Shown: piece by piece, positions 33,958 through 42,022 of the stretch
Layout of the letters: each line of letters starts with the position of its first letter
How positions within the stretch are numbered: position 1 is the first letter of the stretch
Assembly: GCF_026151165.2 (NCBI RefSeq)
Contig: NZ_CP117849.1
Coordinates: forward strand, 744,001-808,000
Direction: 5' to 3'
DNA from: Cryobacterium sp. SO2
Lineage (GTDB): Bacteria; Actinomycetota; Actinomycetes; Actinomycetales; Microbacteriaceae
Length of the DNA: 64,000 nt
Translations under genes and position numbers: made by a program
The notes under the pieces: generated by a model
What the model was told of the DNA's origin: nothing
Seen by the model: only the letters and a program-made list of their open reading frames with translations
The model's database searches: none

Positions 33958-34524
33958 ATGACCAACCCAGCGAGCACGAGCCCAACGGCCCCGGCGTCTC
34001 CCGAGGTGGTCGTCGCGCGCCTGCGCCCGCACGCCAGGGCCCTGTTCTGGCCCACCCTGTTCCTGATCGCGGTCTGCGGGGTCACCGGCTACTACTCCGG
34101 CAGCCTGGCGGAGCCGTGGCAGAACACACTCCTGCTCGCGGGTGCGGCGGCCGTGACCGCGCTGCTGTGGCTTCTGCCGCTGGTGTCCTGGCTCACCAGG
34201 AGATACACGATCACCACACGGCGCATCATCCTTGTGCACGGCATCTTCGTGCACACCCGCCAGGAGGTGCTGCACAGCCGCGGCTACGACGTGAGCGTGC
34301 GCAGAACCTGGCTGCAGTCGCTGATGCGCTCCGGCACCGTGCGCATCACCTCCGGCGGCGGTACCGTGCTCCAGCTGCAGGATGTGCCGGGTGCCGCTCT
34401 CGTGCAGCAGGCCCTCCAGGACCTCACCGAACAGGCCAGGGCCGCCCAGGCCAGGTCGGCGCAGGGGTTCCGGCCGGACCCGTCAGCGCTCGGTGACGAG
34501 ACCGCGTTCTGGACGGGCCGGTAG
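33958..34524 (+). CDS. Bacterial PH-domain membrane protein
   Basis: 188-residue protein with two transmembrane helices (about 29-48 and 58-80), then a bacterial pleckstrin-homology-like domain (bPH2, about 85-155). The domain starts at YTITTRRIILVHGIFVHTRQEV, the usual pattern after a helical hairpin. Function is unknown; family members are often paired with envelope genes. It starts 6 nt after birA, so it is probably cotranscribed. Its last 42 nt overlap the 3' end of gtrA on the other strand. Confidence 0.8.
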   Translation: MTNPASTSPTAPASPEVVVARLRPHARALFWPTLFLIAVCGVTGYYSGSLAEPWQNTLLLAGAAAVTALLWLLPLVSWLTRRYTITTRRIILVHGIFVHTRQEVLHSRGYDVSVRRTWLQSLMRSGTVRITSGGGTVLQLQDVPGAALVQQALQDLTEQARAAQARSAQGFRPDPSALGDETAFWTGR

Positions 34525-35019
34525 CCGTATCGATCCGGTCGCGGTCCTGGCGGCGGCCACTGGACGCCTGGCCGGGGAGAACACCCAGTACCGGTAGAGC
34601 ACAAAACGGAACACCGCGCCGAGCAGCAGGCCGATGACGTTCGACGAGATGTTGTCGGCGAGCACGCTGGTGTGGCCGAGCACGTAGTGGCTCACCCACA
34701 GGCAGGCCAGGCCGATGCCCATGCCGGCCAGGCTGACGGCGAAGAACTCCAGTCCTTCCCGGACGGTCTGCGACTGGCGGTCCTTCGAGAAGGTCCAGTA
34801 CCGGTTGCCCACCCAGTTGGCCAGAATGGCCAGGATCGTCGAGACGACCTTCGCCCAAATCGGCCCGGAGTCCAGGTTGTCGGGGGAGAACACCGTGGCC
34901 CGAAGCAGGTTGAAGACCGTGATGTCCACAGCGAACCCGACGAGTCCGACCATGCCGAACTTGGCGAGCTGCGCGGCGAACGCGAAGACCCGGTGTCTAC
35001 TGACGGTTATTCTCGACAT
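34483..35019 (-). CDS. GtrA-family membrane protein
   Basis: 178-residue GtrA-like protein with four transmembrane helices (about 15-38, 50-70, 90-112 and 120-140). The family pattern AKFGMVGLVGFAVDITVFNLL leads in, and the loop ANWVGNRYWTFSKDR and VLYRYWVFSP are typical. GtrA proteins are thought to flip polyprenyl-phosphate-linked sugars for envelope glycosylation. A GtrB-like glycosyltransferase, the usual partner, lies at 44011-45084. The gene is divergent from purK and overlaps the PH-domain gene tail to tail. Confidence 0.87.
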   Translation of the reverse strand: MSRITVSRHRVFAFAAQLAKFGMVGLVGFAVDITVFNLLRATVFSPDNLDSGPIWAKVVSTILAILANWVGNRYWTFSKDRQSQTVREGLEFFAVSLAGMGIGLACLWVSHYVLGHTSVLADNISSNVIGLLLGAVFRFVLYRYWVFSPARRPVAAARTATGSIRLPARPERGLVTER

Positions 35020-35158
35020 GCATCCGTCCGGCCGATAAGTGAAAATAGAAGTTGGAGCGGGACAACACGCTTCTTTCGCAGTCTACGACGCGGCATATTT
35101 CCCATCCTGAGAGTTCGTAGCCCTCGGGATGAACGCTCGCACAGAAATTGGTGAACAG

Positions 35159-36295
35159 ATGAGCACGATCGTTGGTGTGATCGGTGGTGGTCAATTGGCC
35201 CGCATGATGATCCCCGCCGCGGTGAACCTCGGCCTCGACCTGCGCGTCCTGGCCGAAGCCGACGGGATGTCGGCGAGCCTGGCCGCCGTGTCGGTCGGCG
35301 ACTACCGGGACCTGGCGACTGTGCTCGCCTTCGCCGAGACCGTCGACGTGGTCACGTTCGACCACGAACACGTTCCGCAGGCGATCCTCCGGGAGCTCGT
35401 CGACCGCGGCATCGCCGTGCACCCCGGGCCGGACGCGCTGCTCTACGCGCAGGACAAGCTCCTCATGCGTGAGCGCCTCACCGAACTCGGACTGCCCGTC
35501 CCCGACTGGGCGCGCGTGCACGACTCCGAGGAACTCGCCGCCTTCCTCGCCGACCACGGCGGCCGCGCCGTCGTGAAGACCGCCCGCGGCGGCTACGACG
35601 GCAAGGGCGTCCGCGTGGTGCAGCACGCCCACGAAGCCGACGACTGGTTCCTCGCCCTGGCCGAAGACGCCAACGACGGAGCCCTCCTGGTCGAGGAGCT
35701 CGTGGACTTCCGCCGCGAACTCGCCCAGGTGATCGCCCGTCGCCCGTCCGGCGAAATCGCGCTCTGGCCCGTCGTGGAGACCGTGCAGCAGGGCGGTGTC
35801 TGCGCCGAGGTGGTCGCGCCGGCCCCGAAGTCGGCCGGCCGCCTCAGCGATGTCGCCGCCGACATCGCCGAGCGCGTCGCGGTGGGCATCGGCGTCACCG
35901 GTGTGCTCGCCGTCGAACTGTTCGAGACCACTGACGGCAGGCTCCTGGTCAACGAGTTGGCGATGCGCCCGCACAACAGCGGCCACTGGTCGATCGACGG
36001 GTCGACCACGAGTCAGTTCGAGCAGCACCTGCGCGCGGTCCTGGACCTGCCGTTCGGCGGCACGGGCCTGACCGAACCCTGGTCGGTGATGGTGAACATC
36101 CTCGGCGGCCCGCTCGAGGGCACGATGGCCGACCGGTATCCGGCCGCGTTCGCCGAGCAGCCGACGGTGAAGGTGCACAACTACGGCAAGGACCCGCGGC
36201 CGGGTCGGAAGATCGGGCATGTGACGGCCACGGGGTCCGATCTGGACTCGGTCACCTACCAGGCGCGTGCCACTGCGGCGTTTTTCCAGGACTGA
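35159..36295 (+). CDS. purK: N5-carboxyaminoimidazole ribonucleotide synthase
   Basis: ATP-grasp enzyme carboxylating AIR to N5-CAIR with ATP and bicarbonate in purine synthesis. The 378 residues start at MSTIVGVIGGGQLARMM, the family N-terminus. VTFDHEHVP, VVKTARGGYDGKGVRVV and NELAMRPHNSGHWSIDG are the ATP-grasp and substrate segments. An upstream ATG at 35129 would add ten unrelated residues; GGTGA sits 4 nt before 35159. purE follows after 17 nt. Confidence 0.95.
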   Translation: MSTIVGVIGGGQLARMMIPAAVNLGLDLRVLAEADGMSASLAAVSVGDYRDLATVLAFAETVDVVTFDHEHVPQAILRELVDRGIAVHPGPDALLYAQDKLLMRERLTELGLPVPDWARVHDSEELAAFLADHGGRAVVKTARGGYDGKGVRVVQHAHEADDWFLALAEDANDGALLVEELVDFRRELAQVIARRPSGEIALWPVVETVQQGGVCAEVVAPAPKSAGRLSDVAADIAERVAVGIGVTGVLAVELFETTDGRLLVNELAMRPHNSGHWSIDGSTTSQFEQHLRAVLDLPFGGTGLTEPWSVMVNILGGPLEGTMADRYPAAFAEQPTVKVHNYGKDPRPGRKIGHVTATGSDLDSVTYQARATAAFFQD

Positions 36296-36299
36296 AGCC

Positions 36300-36305
36300 T
36301 AAGAT
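36300..36305 (+). promoter_or_regulatory. -10 hexamer of purE (leaderless)
   Basis: TAAGAT, 7 nt before the GTG at 36313 and within the 17-nt purK-purE gap. purE may have its own start as well as readthrough. Confidence 0.4.
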
Positions 36306-36312
36306 CGTCTCC

Positions 36313-36843
36313 GTGCCTGACAAACCCGTGACCCCAGAGCCCGTACCCGCCGCAGCCACCCTCGTCGGCGTCGTGATGGGGTCGGACTCCGACTGGAACG
36401 TCATGAGCGACGCCGCCGCCCTGCTGAGCGAGTTCGGCGTCGGCCACGAGGTACAGGTGGTCTCGGCGCACCGCACGCCGGAGAAGATGATCCGTTACGG
36501 CCAGGATGCGCACGCTCGCGGCCTCAAGGTGATCATCGCCGGCGCCGGCGGTGCCGCGCACCTGCCCGGCATGCTCGCTGCGGTGACAACCCTTCCCGTC
36601 GTCGGCGTGCCCGTGCCGCTCGGCCGGCTGGACGGCCTTGACTCGCTGCTCTCGATCGTGCAGATGCCCGCGGGGGTTCCCGTCGCGACCGTGTCGATCG
36701 GCGGCGCCCGCAACGCAGCGCTCATCGCCGTCAAGATCCTGGCGACAGCGGATGACTCGCTGCGCCTGAAGCTGGAAGGCTACGCCGCCGGCCTGGCCGA
36801 GCAGGTGGAGCAGAAGAACGCGGCCCTGCAAGCGAAGCTATGA
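36313..36843 (+). CDS. purE: N5-carboxyaminoimidazole ribonucleotide mutase
   Basis: Class I PurE, moving the carboxyl group of N5-CAIR to C4 to give CAIR. The 176 residues are normal apart from an Ala/Pro-rich lead of about 15. Active-site segments are VGVVMGSDSDWNVM, EVQVVSAHRTPEKM with the catalytic histidine, and IIAGAGGAAHLPGM. The C-terminal helix is charged. It overlaps the LCP gene downstream by 4 nt (ATGA), an odd pairing of purine synthesis with wall assembly that recurs in related actinobacteria (from memory, not checked). Confidence 0.95.
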   Translation: MPDKPVTPEPVPAAATLVGVVMGSDSDWNVMSDAAALLSEFGVGHEVQVVSAHRTPEKMIRYGQDAHARGLKVIIAGAGGAAHLPGMLAAVTTLPVVGVPVPLGRLDGLDSLLSIVQMPAGVPVATVSIGGARNAALIAVKILATADDSLRLKLEGYAAGLAEQVEQKNAALQAKL

Positions 36844-38204
36844 GCAGTGCCAGCAGCCCGATCCGGTACCCGAATTCCGGTTCCAGCCAGGTCATGACCC
36901 GGCGGGCCTGGTGGCTCGTCGTCCTCAACATCGTGCTTCCAGGCTCCGCGCAGGTGCTCGCCGGCAACCGTGGCCTCGGCCGGTTCGGCCTGCGTGCCAC
37001 GCTGAGTTTCCTCGCCCTCGTCGTGCTGGCCGGGGTGCTCTACGCGATCAACCCTGAGATCATGCTCACGATCGCCACCAACTCGATCGGGCTGTGGGTC
37101 CTCGCCGCCGTGATGGTGTTCTACGCGGTGGTCTGGGCGATCCTGACCTTCGACACCATGCGGTTGGTGCGTCTGGTGAAGGCCAGGCCCAAGGCCCGCC
37201 CGTTCATCGCCGGGCTCGCGACGGTGGCTATGGTCGCCGTTGTCGGTACCGCCGGATACGGCGCCTATGTGGCCACGACGGCCAGCGGCTTCCTCTCCTC
37301 CGTCTTCGTCGCCGGCCCGAGCGAACCGCCCGTCGACGGTCGCTACAACATCCTCTTGCTCGGCGGCGACGCCGGCGCCGACCGCCTGGGGCTGCGCCCC
37401 GACAGTACCTCGGTGGTCAGCATCGACGCCGAAACCGGCAAGGCCGACATCATCGGCCTGCCCAGGGACCTCGAGTACGTCCCTTTCCCCGAGGACTCCC
37501 CGATGCACGCCTCCTACCCGAACGGGTACGGCTACAACGGCACCTGCGACGTCGATGTCTGCCAGTTGAACTCGATCTACACCGAGGTCGAACTGAAGAG
37601 CCCGGAGATGTACCCGAACGCCGTGGCCGAGGGCAGCGAACCCGGCATCGAGGCGATGCGGGACGCCGCCAGCGGCGTCACCGGGCTGACCATCCAGTAC
37701 TACGTCCTGATCGACATGCAGGGCTTCTCCCAGCTGATCGACGCCCTCGGCGGCGTCGACATCAACGTGACCGAACGGCTGCCGATCGGCGGCCAGCTCG
37801 ACGACCTCAGCGATGTCGAGGGCTGGGTGGAGGTCGGGCAGCAGCACATGGACGGCTTCACGGCGCTCTGGTACGGCCGGGCCAGGCACGGGTCAAGCGA
37901 CTACGACCGGATGGCCCGCCAGCGCATCCTGCAGGAGGCGATCCTGCAACAGTTCAACCCGGCGAACGTGCTCACCAAGTTCCAGGGTGTGGCGCAGGCC
38001 GGCGAACAGGTCGTCAAGACCGATGTGCCGCAGGGCATGCTCGGGTACTTCACGAACCTCGCCACCAAAACCAAGGAACTGCCCGTCGGCGCGGTCGAAC
38101 TGGTGCCGGAGAACGGCGTCGACCCCACCGACCCCGACTACGACTACATCGCCGGGCTGATCGACGCGGCGCTCAACCCCGTCACGGAGACGCCGGCCCC
38201 CTGA
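36840..38204 (+). CDS. LCP (LytR-CpsA-Psr) family glycopolymer ligase
   Basis: 454-residue membrane phosphotransferase that attaches glycopolymers from lipid carriers to peptidoglycan. The LCP domain spans about residues 160-395. Conserved segments are NILLLGGDAGADRLGLRPD, VSIDAETGKADIIGLPRDLEY, and WYGRARHGSSDYDRMARQRIL with the arginine cluster. The N-terminal part carries about four hydrophobic segments (roughly 22-40, 48-66, 80-104 and 121-143) rather than the usual single anchor. It is coupled to purE by a 4-nt overlap and lies directly before the polysaccharide locus, whose product it may anchor. Confidence 0.9.
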   Translation: MSSASSPIRYPNSGSSQVMTRRAWWLVVLNIVLPGSAQVLAGNRGLGRFGLRATLSFLALVVLAGVLYAINPEIMLTIATNSIGLWVLAAVMVFYAVVWAILTFDTMRLVRLVKARPKARPFIAGLATVAMVAVVGTAGYGAYVATTASGFLSSVFVAGPSEPPVDGRYNILLLGGDAGADRLGLRPDSTSVVSIDAETGKADIIGLPRDLEYVPFPEDSPMHASYPNGYGYNGTCDVDVCQLNSIYTEVELKSPEMYPNAVAEGSEPGIEAMRDAASGVTGLTIQYYVLIDMQGFSQLIDALGGVDINVTERLPIGGQLDDLSDVEGWVEVGQQHMDGFTALWYGRARHGSSDYDRMARQRILQEAILQQFNPANVLTKFQGVAQAGEQVVKTDVPQGMLGYFTNLATKTKELPVGAVELVPENGVDPTDPDYDYIAGLIDAALNPVTETPAP

Positions 38205-38243
38205 CCCGGTCCGCCAGCGCGGAACAGGGCTTCCCGCTCAGCT

Positions 38244-38303
38244 CGCGAAAGCGGTTGTGTGGCTGCCTCACGGCGGTGAAGCGACCACACGGCCGCTCTC
38301 GCG
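38244..38303 (+). terminator. Imperfect palindrome after the LCP gene
   Basis: 19-nt arms 38244-38262 (starting CGCGAAAGCGG) and 38285-38303. They pair with one mismatch and two G-U pairs when read as plus-strand RNA, but with extra mismatches on the other strand, so it best serves the LCP transcript. The apex (CCTCACGGCGGTGAAG) resembles those of the 53-nt repeats. It lies between convergent genes. Confidence 0.5.
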
Positions 38304-38350
38304 GAAGGGGGCAGCCCGAGGCAGCCGCGAACCGCCCGGAACAGGCCGGC

Positions 38351-39496
38351 TCAGAGGTCGGCGTGCAGCTGCCAGACCCGCTCGGCGGTGTCCCGCCAGG
38401 TGAAGGCCTTCGCCCGGTCGCTGCCGAATATCCGCAGCCGGTCGGCCAGCTCGGTGTCGCCCAGCACCCTGTCGATGGCCGCGCCGAGGCGCTCAGGGTA
38501 CCCGGCCGGGTCGTCCCGTTCCACGGTGAAGCCCGCATCTCCGCCAGCCTCGACGAGGGCGGGCGCGTCGGAGTGGATGACCGGGGTGCCGAAGGTGAAG
38601 GCCTGGATGATCGGCAGGCCGAAGCCCTCTTCCAAGCTCGGGTAGACGAACACGGCGGCCCGGGAGATCACCAGGGCGAGTTCCTGGTCGGTCAGACCGT
38701 TCAGCGACCGCACCCGGTCCGGCGCCAGGCCGGCCTCGTCGGCCACGGACGCCAGGGTGAGTTCACCCCAGGAATCGGGCCCGAGCACCAACAGCGGCAG
38801 GTCGGAGGCGCCCGGCCGGCCCAGCGCGGTGATGACCGCCGTGACGGCCCGACGCGGTTCGAGGGTGCCCGCCGTGAGGATGTACTCCTCCGGCAGGCCC
38901 AGGCTGGCCGCCAGGGCTTCCGCCGCGGCCGAGTTCGTCGGGAGGCGGAGGCCCGTGCTCACGGCCCCGCCGATGACACGCACCCTGTCGCCGAAGTCCA
39001 GGATCTCCCCGAGCTGGCCGGCCAGCGCGTGGCTGGGCACAACGATGGCGTCAGCGTGCTTGCGGGCGCGTTTGAGCATGAGTTTGGTCCAGGCCACGGT
39101 GGTCGGGGTGAGCGACTCCGGATGCGTCCAGGCGAGCACGTCGTGCACCGTCACGGCCACCTGGGACTCGTCCCTGGCCCGGTCGTGGCGGCGGAGCGGC
39201 GCGAACAGGCCGGGGGCGTGCACCAGCCCGTGGCCGGCGGAGGTGGCCACGCCCAGCTGCCAGGCCGCTGAGAGCTCCCGGCGGGGCAGTGCCATCTTGT
39301 GCAGGCCGGCGAGGCCGGGCAGCGCCGTGGTGATCTGCTCGTAGTTCTCCGCCGAGGTGGCCGAGACGATGCCCTCGACGACGCAGTCGGTCGGCGCCGT
39401 GCTGATCAGCGACCGGGTGAGTTCTTCGGTGTACCGGCCGAGCCCGCCCGGAACGGGCGAAACCAGCTGGTCGACAATGACCCGGAGGGTGATCAT
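38351..39496 (-). CDS. GT4-family glycosyltransferase
   Basis: 381-residue GT-B glycosyltransferase of the group 1 (GT4) type. The N-terminal domain starts MITLRVIVDQLVSPVPGGLGRY. The donor domain has YILTAGTLEPRR, then VYPSLEEGFGLPIIQAFTFGTPV holding the EX7E-like motif, and PALVEAGGDAG. Sugar donor and acceptor are unknown. Its position directly after rfbB-rfbD suggests a rhamnosyl or similar transfer in the locus polysaccharide. The ATG at 39496 overlaps the rfbD stop (ATGA). An upstream Arg-rich extension of the frame is rejected. Confidence 0.87.
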   Translation of the reverse strand: MITLRVIVDQLVSPVPGGLGRYTEELTRSLISTAPTDCVVEGIVSATSAENYEQITTALPGLAGLHKMALPRRELSAAWQLGVATSAGHGLVHAPGLFAPLRRHDRARDESQVAVTVHDVLAWTHPESLTPTTVAWTKLMLKRARKHADAIVVPSHALAGQLGEILDFGDRVRVIGGAVSTGLRLPTNSAAAEALAASLGLPEEYILTAGTLEPRRAVTAVITALGRPGASDLPLLVLGPDSWGELTLASVADEAGLAPDRVRSLNGLTDQELALVISRAAVFVYPSLEEGFGLPIIQAFTFGTPVIHSDAPALVEAGGDAGFTVERDDPAGYPERLGAAIDRVLGDTELADRLRIFGSDRAKAFTWRDTAERVWQLHADL

Positions 39497-40347
39497 GACG
39501 GGGTGAACGCGCCGTGGTCTGCGGCGTCGGCCAGGGCCTCGGTCCACGGGCGCATGGGGGAGAGGCCGGCTGCGGCCCAGGCGTCGTGCCCGAGCACCGA
39601 GTACGCCGGGCGGGGTGCTGGTCGTACGAACGAGCGCCCGTCGGTGGGCAGCACCCGCTCGGGATCCAGTCCGGCGCTGGCGAACACGGCCTTGGCGAAG
39701 CCGAACCAGTTCGTCTGCCCGGCGTTGGTGCCGTGGTAGATCCCGGCCGGCGCGTCGGCGTCGAGCATGGCCACGATCTGGCGGGCCAGGTCGACAGTCC
39801 AGGTGGGCTGGCCGAACTGGTCAGCGACAACGGAGACGGTGTCTCTGCCCGCGGCGAGGGTGAGCATGGTGCGACCGAAGTTGGGTCCGTGGGCGCCGTA
39901 GAGCCACGCGGTGCGCACGATGTAGCTGCCGGCGGGGTTCTCGGTGAGCACGAACTGCTCGCCGGCGGCCTTGGTGCGGCCGTAGGCGTTGAGCGGATCG
40001 ATCTCGGTGTCTTCGGCGTACGGGCTGTTGCCGGTGCCGTCGAAGACGTAGTCGGTGGAGATCTGCACGAGCTTGGCCCCGGCGGCGGCCGCGGCCAGCG
40101 CGAGGTTGCGGGGGCCGATGGCGTTCACCGCGTACGCGGCGGCCTCGTTCTCCTCTGCGGCGTCGACGGCGGTGTACGCGGCGGCGTTGATGATCACGTC
40201 GTGGCCGGCAACGGCCTTCTGAACGGCGGCGAGGTCGGTGATGTCCAGCTCGCTGCGGTCGACGGCGGTGACGTCGCGCCCGACGAGGGCGTCCTGCAGG
40301 TCGCGGCCGAGCATCCCGGCCGCGCCGGCGATCAGATAACGGGTCAT
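39493..40347 (-). CDS. rfbD: dTDP-4-dehydrorhamnose reductase
   Basis: Last step of dTDP-L-rhamnose synthesis, reducing dTDP-4-keto-L-rhamnose. It is an SDR-type protein of 284 residues. The cofactor loop is YLIAGAAGMLGRDL near residue 4. The NAAAYTAVDAAEE segment, LVQISTDYVFDG, and catalytic YGRTKAAGE (YxxxK) are all intact. The frame is open further upstream through rfbB antisense-like sequence, but the ATG at 40347 follows the rfbB stop by 2 nt. It is the second gene of rfbB-rfbD-GT4. Confidence 0.95.
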   Translation of the reverse strand: MTRYLIAGAAGMLGRDLQDALVGRDVTAVDRSELDITDLAAVQKAVAGHDVIINAAAYTAVDAAEENEAAAYAVNAIGPRNLALAAAAAGAKLVQISTDYVFDGTGNSPYAEDTEIDPLNAYGRTKAAGEQFVLTENPAGSYIVRTAWLYGAHGPNFGRTMLTLAAGRDTVSVVADQFGQPTWTVDLARQIVAMLDADAPAGIYHGTNAGQTNWFGFAKAVFASAGLDPERVLPTDGRSFVRPAPRPAYSVLGHDAWAAAGLSPMRPWTEALADAADHGAFTPS

Positions 40348-40349
40348 GC

Positions 40350-41336
40350 TCAGCTCAACGCCGCACGGGCCTTGAGGGGCTCCCACCAGCTGCGGTTGTC
40401 GCGGTACCACTGCACCACGTCGGCGAGGCCCTTCTCGAAGGGGACCTCGGGCGAGTAACCGAGTTCGGCCTGGATCTTGGAGATGTCCACGGAGTAGCGC
40501 AGGTCGTGGCCGAGACGGTCGGCAACGCGGTCGACATAGGACCAGTCCTTGCCGGTGGCGTCCAGCAGCAGCTGGGTGAGCTCGACGTTGGTCAGCTCGG
40601 TGCCGCCGCCGATGTTGTAGATCTCGCCCGCACGGCCCTTGACCAGCACCATGGCGATGGCGCGGGTGTGGTCGTCCACGTGCAGCCAGTCGCGGATGTT
40701 GTTGCCCTCGCCATAGAGAGGAACGTGCAGGTCGTCGATGAGGTTGGTCACGAACAGCGGGATGACCTTCTCGGGGAAGTGGTACGGGCCGTAGTTGTTC
40801 GAGCAGCGCGTGATCGACACGTTCAGGCCGTGGGTGCGGTGGTAGCTGCGGGCGAGCAGGTCGCTGCCGGCCTTCGACGCGGAGTAGGGGGAGTTGGGCT
40901 CCAGGGCCCGCTCCTCGTTCCAGGAGCCCTCGGCGATGGAGCCGTAGACCTCGTCGGTGGAGACGTGCACGAAGCGGGGCAGGTCGTTGCGGAGCGCCGC
41001 GTCCAGGAGCTGCTGGGTGCCGAGCACGTTGGTCTCGACGAAGATCGACGCGTCGCGCACCGACCGGTCGACGTGGGACTCTGCGGCGAAGTGCACAACC
41101 GCGTCCAGGCCGGGGAAGAGGGTGTCGAGGAGTGCACCGTCGCGGATGTCCCCCTGCACGAACGAGTAGCGCGGAGAATCGGCGACGGGCGCCAGGTTCT
41201 CCAGGTTGCCGGAGTAGGTGAGTGCGTCGAGCACGACGACCTCTGCGCCTTCCAGGCCGGGGTATGCGTCCTGCAGGGTGCGTCGAACAAAGTTCGAGCC
41301 GATGAACCCGGCGCCGCCGGTGACGAGGATCTTCAT
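40350..41336 (-). CDS. rfbB: dTDP-glucose 4,6-dehydratase
   Basis: Second step of dTDP-L-rhamnose synthesis, forming dTDP-4-keto-6-deoxyglucose with bound NAD+. The 328 residues are an extended SDR. The NAD loop is ILVTGGAGFIGSNFV at 3-17. VHVSTDEVYGSI carries the Thr-Asp-Glu catalytic set, YSASKAGSDLL is the YxxxK motif, and TRCSNNYGPYHFPEK and GEGNNIRDWLHVDDH complete the site. It is divergent from rfbC across 74 nt. No -10 hexamer at its ATG was seen. Confidence 0.96.
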   Translation of the reverse strand: MKILVTGGAGFIGSNFVRRTLQDAYPGLEGAEVVVLDALTYSGNLENLAPVADSPRYSFVQGDIRDGALLDTLFPGLDAVVHFAAESHVDRSVRDASIFVETNVLGTQQLLDAALRNDLPRFVHVSTDEVYGSIAEGSWNEERALEPNSPYSASKAGSDLLARSYHRTHGLNVSITRCSNNYGPYHFPEKVIPLFVTNLIDDLHVPLYGEGNNIRDWLHVDDHTRAIAMVLVKGRAGEIYNIGGGTELTNVELTQLLLDATGKDWSYVDRVADRLGHDLRYSVDISKIQAELGYSPEVPFEKGLADVVQWYRDNRSWWEPLKARAALS

Positions 41337-41397
41337 ATAAAGGTAACCATTCCGTTTGCGTAAAGGTGCCTACGCGATTGTACTGGACGCGCATTGC

Positions 41398-41403
41398 TAG
41401 GCT
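41398..41403 (+). promoter_or_regulatory. -10 hexamer of rfbC (leaderless)
   Basis: TAGGCT, 7 nt before the GTG at 41411, in the rfbB-rfbC divergent gap. Confidence 0.5.
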
Positions 41404-41410
41404 GGCAAAC

Positions 41411-42019
41411 GTGCAGATTCGCGAACTCTCCGTGCCCGATTCCTACGAGGTGACCCCGAAGCAGTTCGGTGACGACCGGGGCGTGTTCCTCGAGTGGTAC
41501 CGCTTCGACAAGCTGAGCGAGGCCATCGGACACCCGCTCGACCTGCGTCAGGCCAACACCAGCGTGTCCAGCCGCGGGGTGGTGCGCGGCATCCACTTCG
41601 CCGACATCCCGCCGGGCCAGGCCAAGTACGTCACCGCAACGCACGGCGCGATCATCGACTTCATCGTCGACATCCGGGTCGGCTCGCCGACCTTCGGCCA
41701 GTGGGACTCCGTGCTCCTCGACGACGTCGACCGCAAGGCCGTGTACCTCGCCGAAGGACTCGGCCACGCTTTCGTCGCGCTGACCGACAAGGCCACCGTG
41801 AGCTACCTGGTCTCCTCCACGTACACTGTCGGCGCCGAGCACGGCATCAACCCGCTCGACCCCGAGGTCGGACTGGTGTTCCCGTCCGCGGCCGGTGAGC
41901 TGCTGCTCTCGCCCAAGGACACCGACGCGCCGAGCCTCGCCGAGGCCGCCGCGAGCGGGCTGCTCCCCACCTGGGACGCCGCCCGCGCCTACTACGAGTC
42001 GCTGAACGAACGGAAGTAG
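41411..42019 (+). CDS. rfbC: dTDP-4-dehydrorhamnose 3,5-epimerase
   Basis: Cupin-fold epimerase of dTDP-L-rhamnose synthesis, 202 residues. Catalytic and substrate segments are DDRGVFLEWYR, RQANTSVSSRGVVRGIHF with the active histidine, YVTATHGAIIDFIVDIR and LAEGLGHAFVALTD. The GTG at 41411 begins the family N-terminus MQIRELSVPDSYEV; the in-frame sequence back to 41366 is not conserved-looking. It is followed after 3 nt by rfbA. Confidence 0.95.
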   Translation: MQIRELSVPDSYEVTPKQFGDDRGVFLEWYRFDKLSEAIGHPLDLRQANTSVSSRGVVRGIHFADIPPGQAKYVTATHGAIIDFIVDIRVGSPTFGQWDSVLLDDVDRKAVYLAEGLGHAFVALTDKATVSYLVSSTYTVGAEHGINPLDPEVGLVFPSAAGELLLSPKDTDAPSLAEAAASGLLPTWDAARAYYESLNERK

Positions 42020-42022
42020 ACC

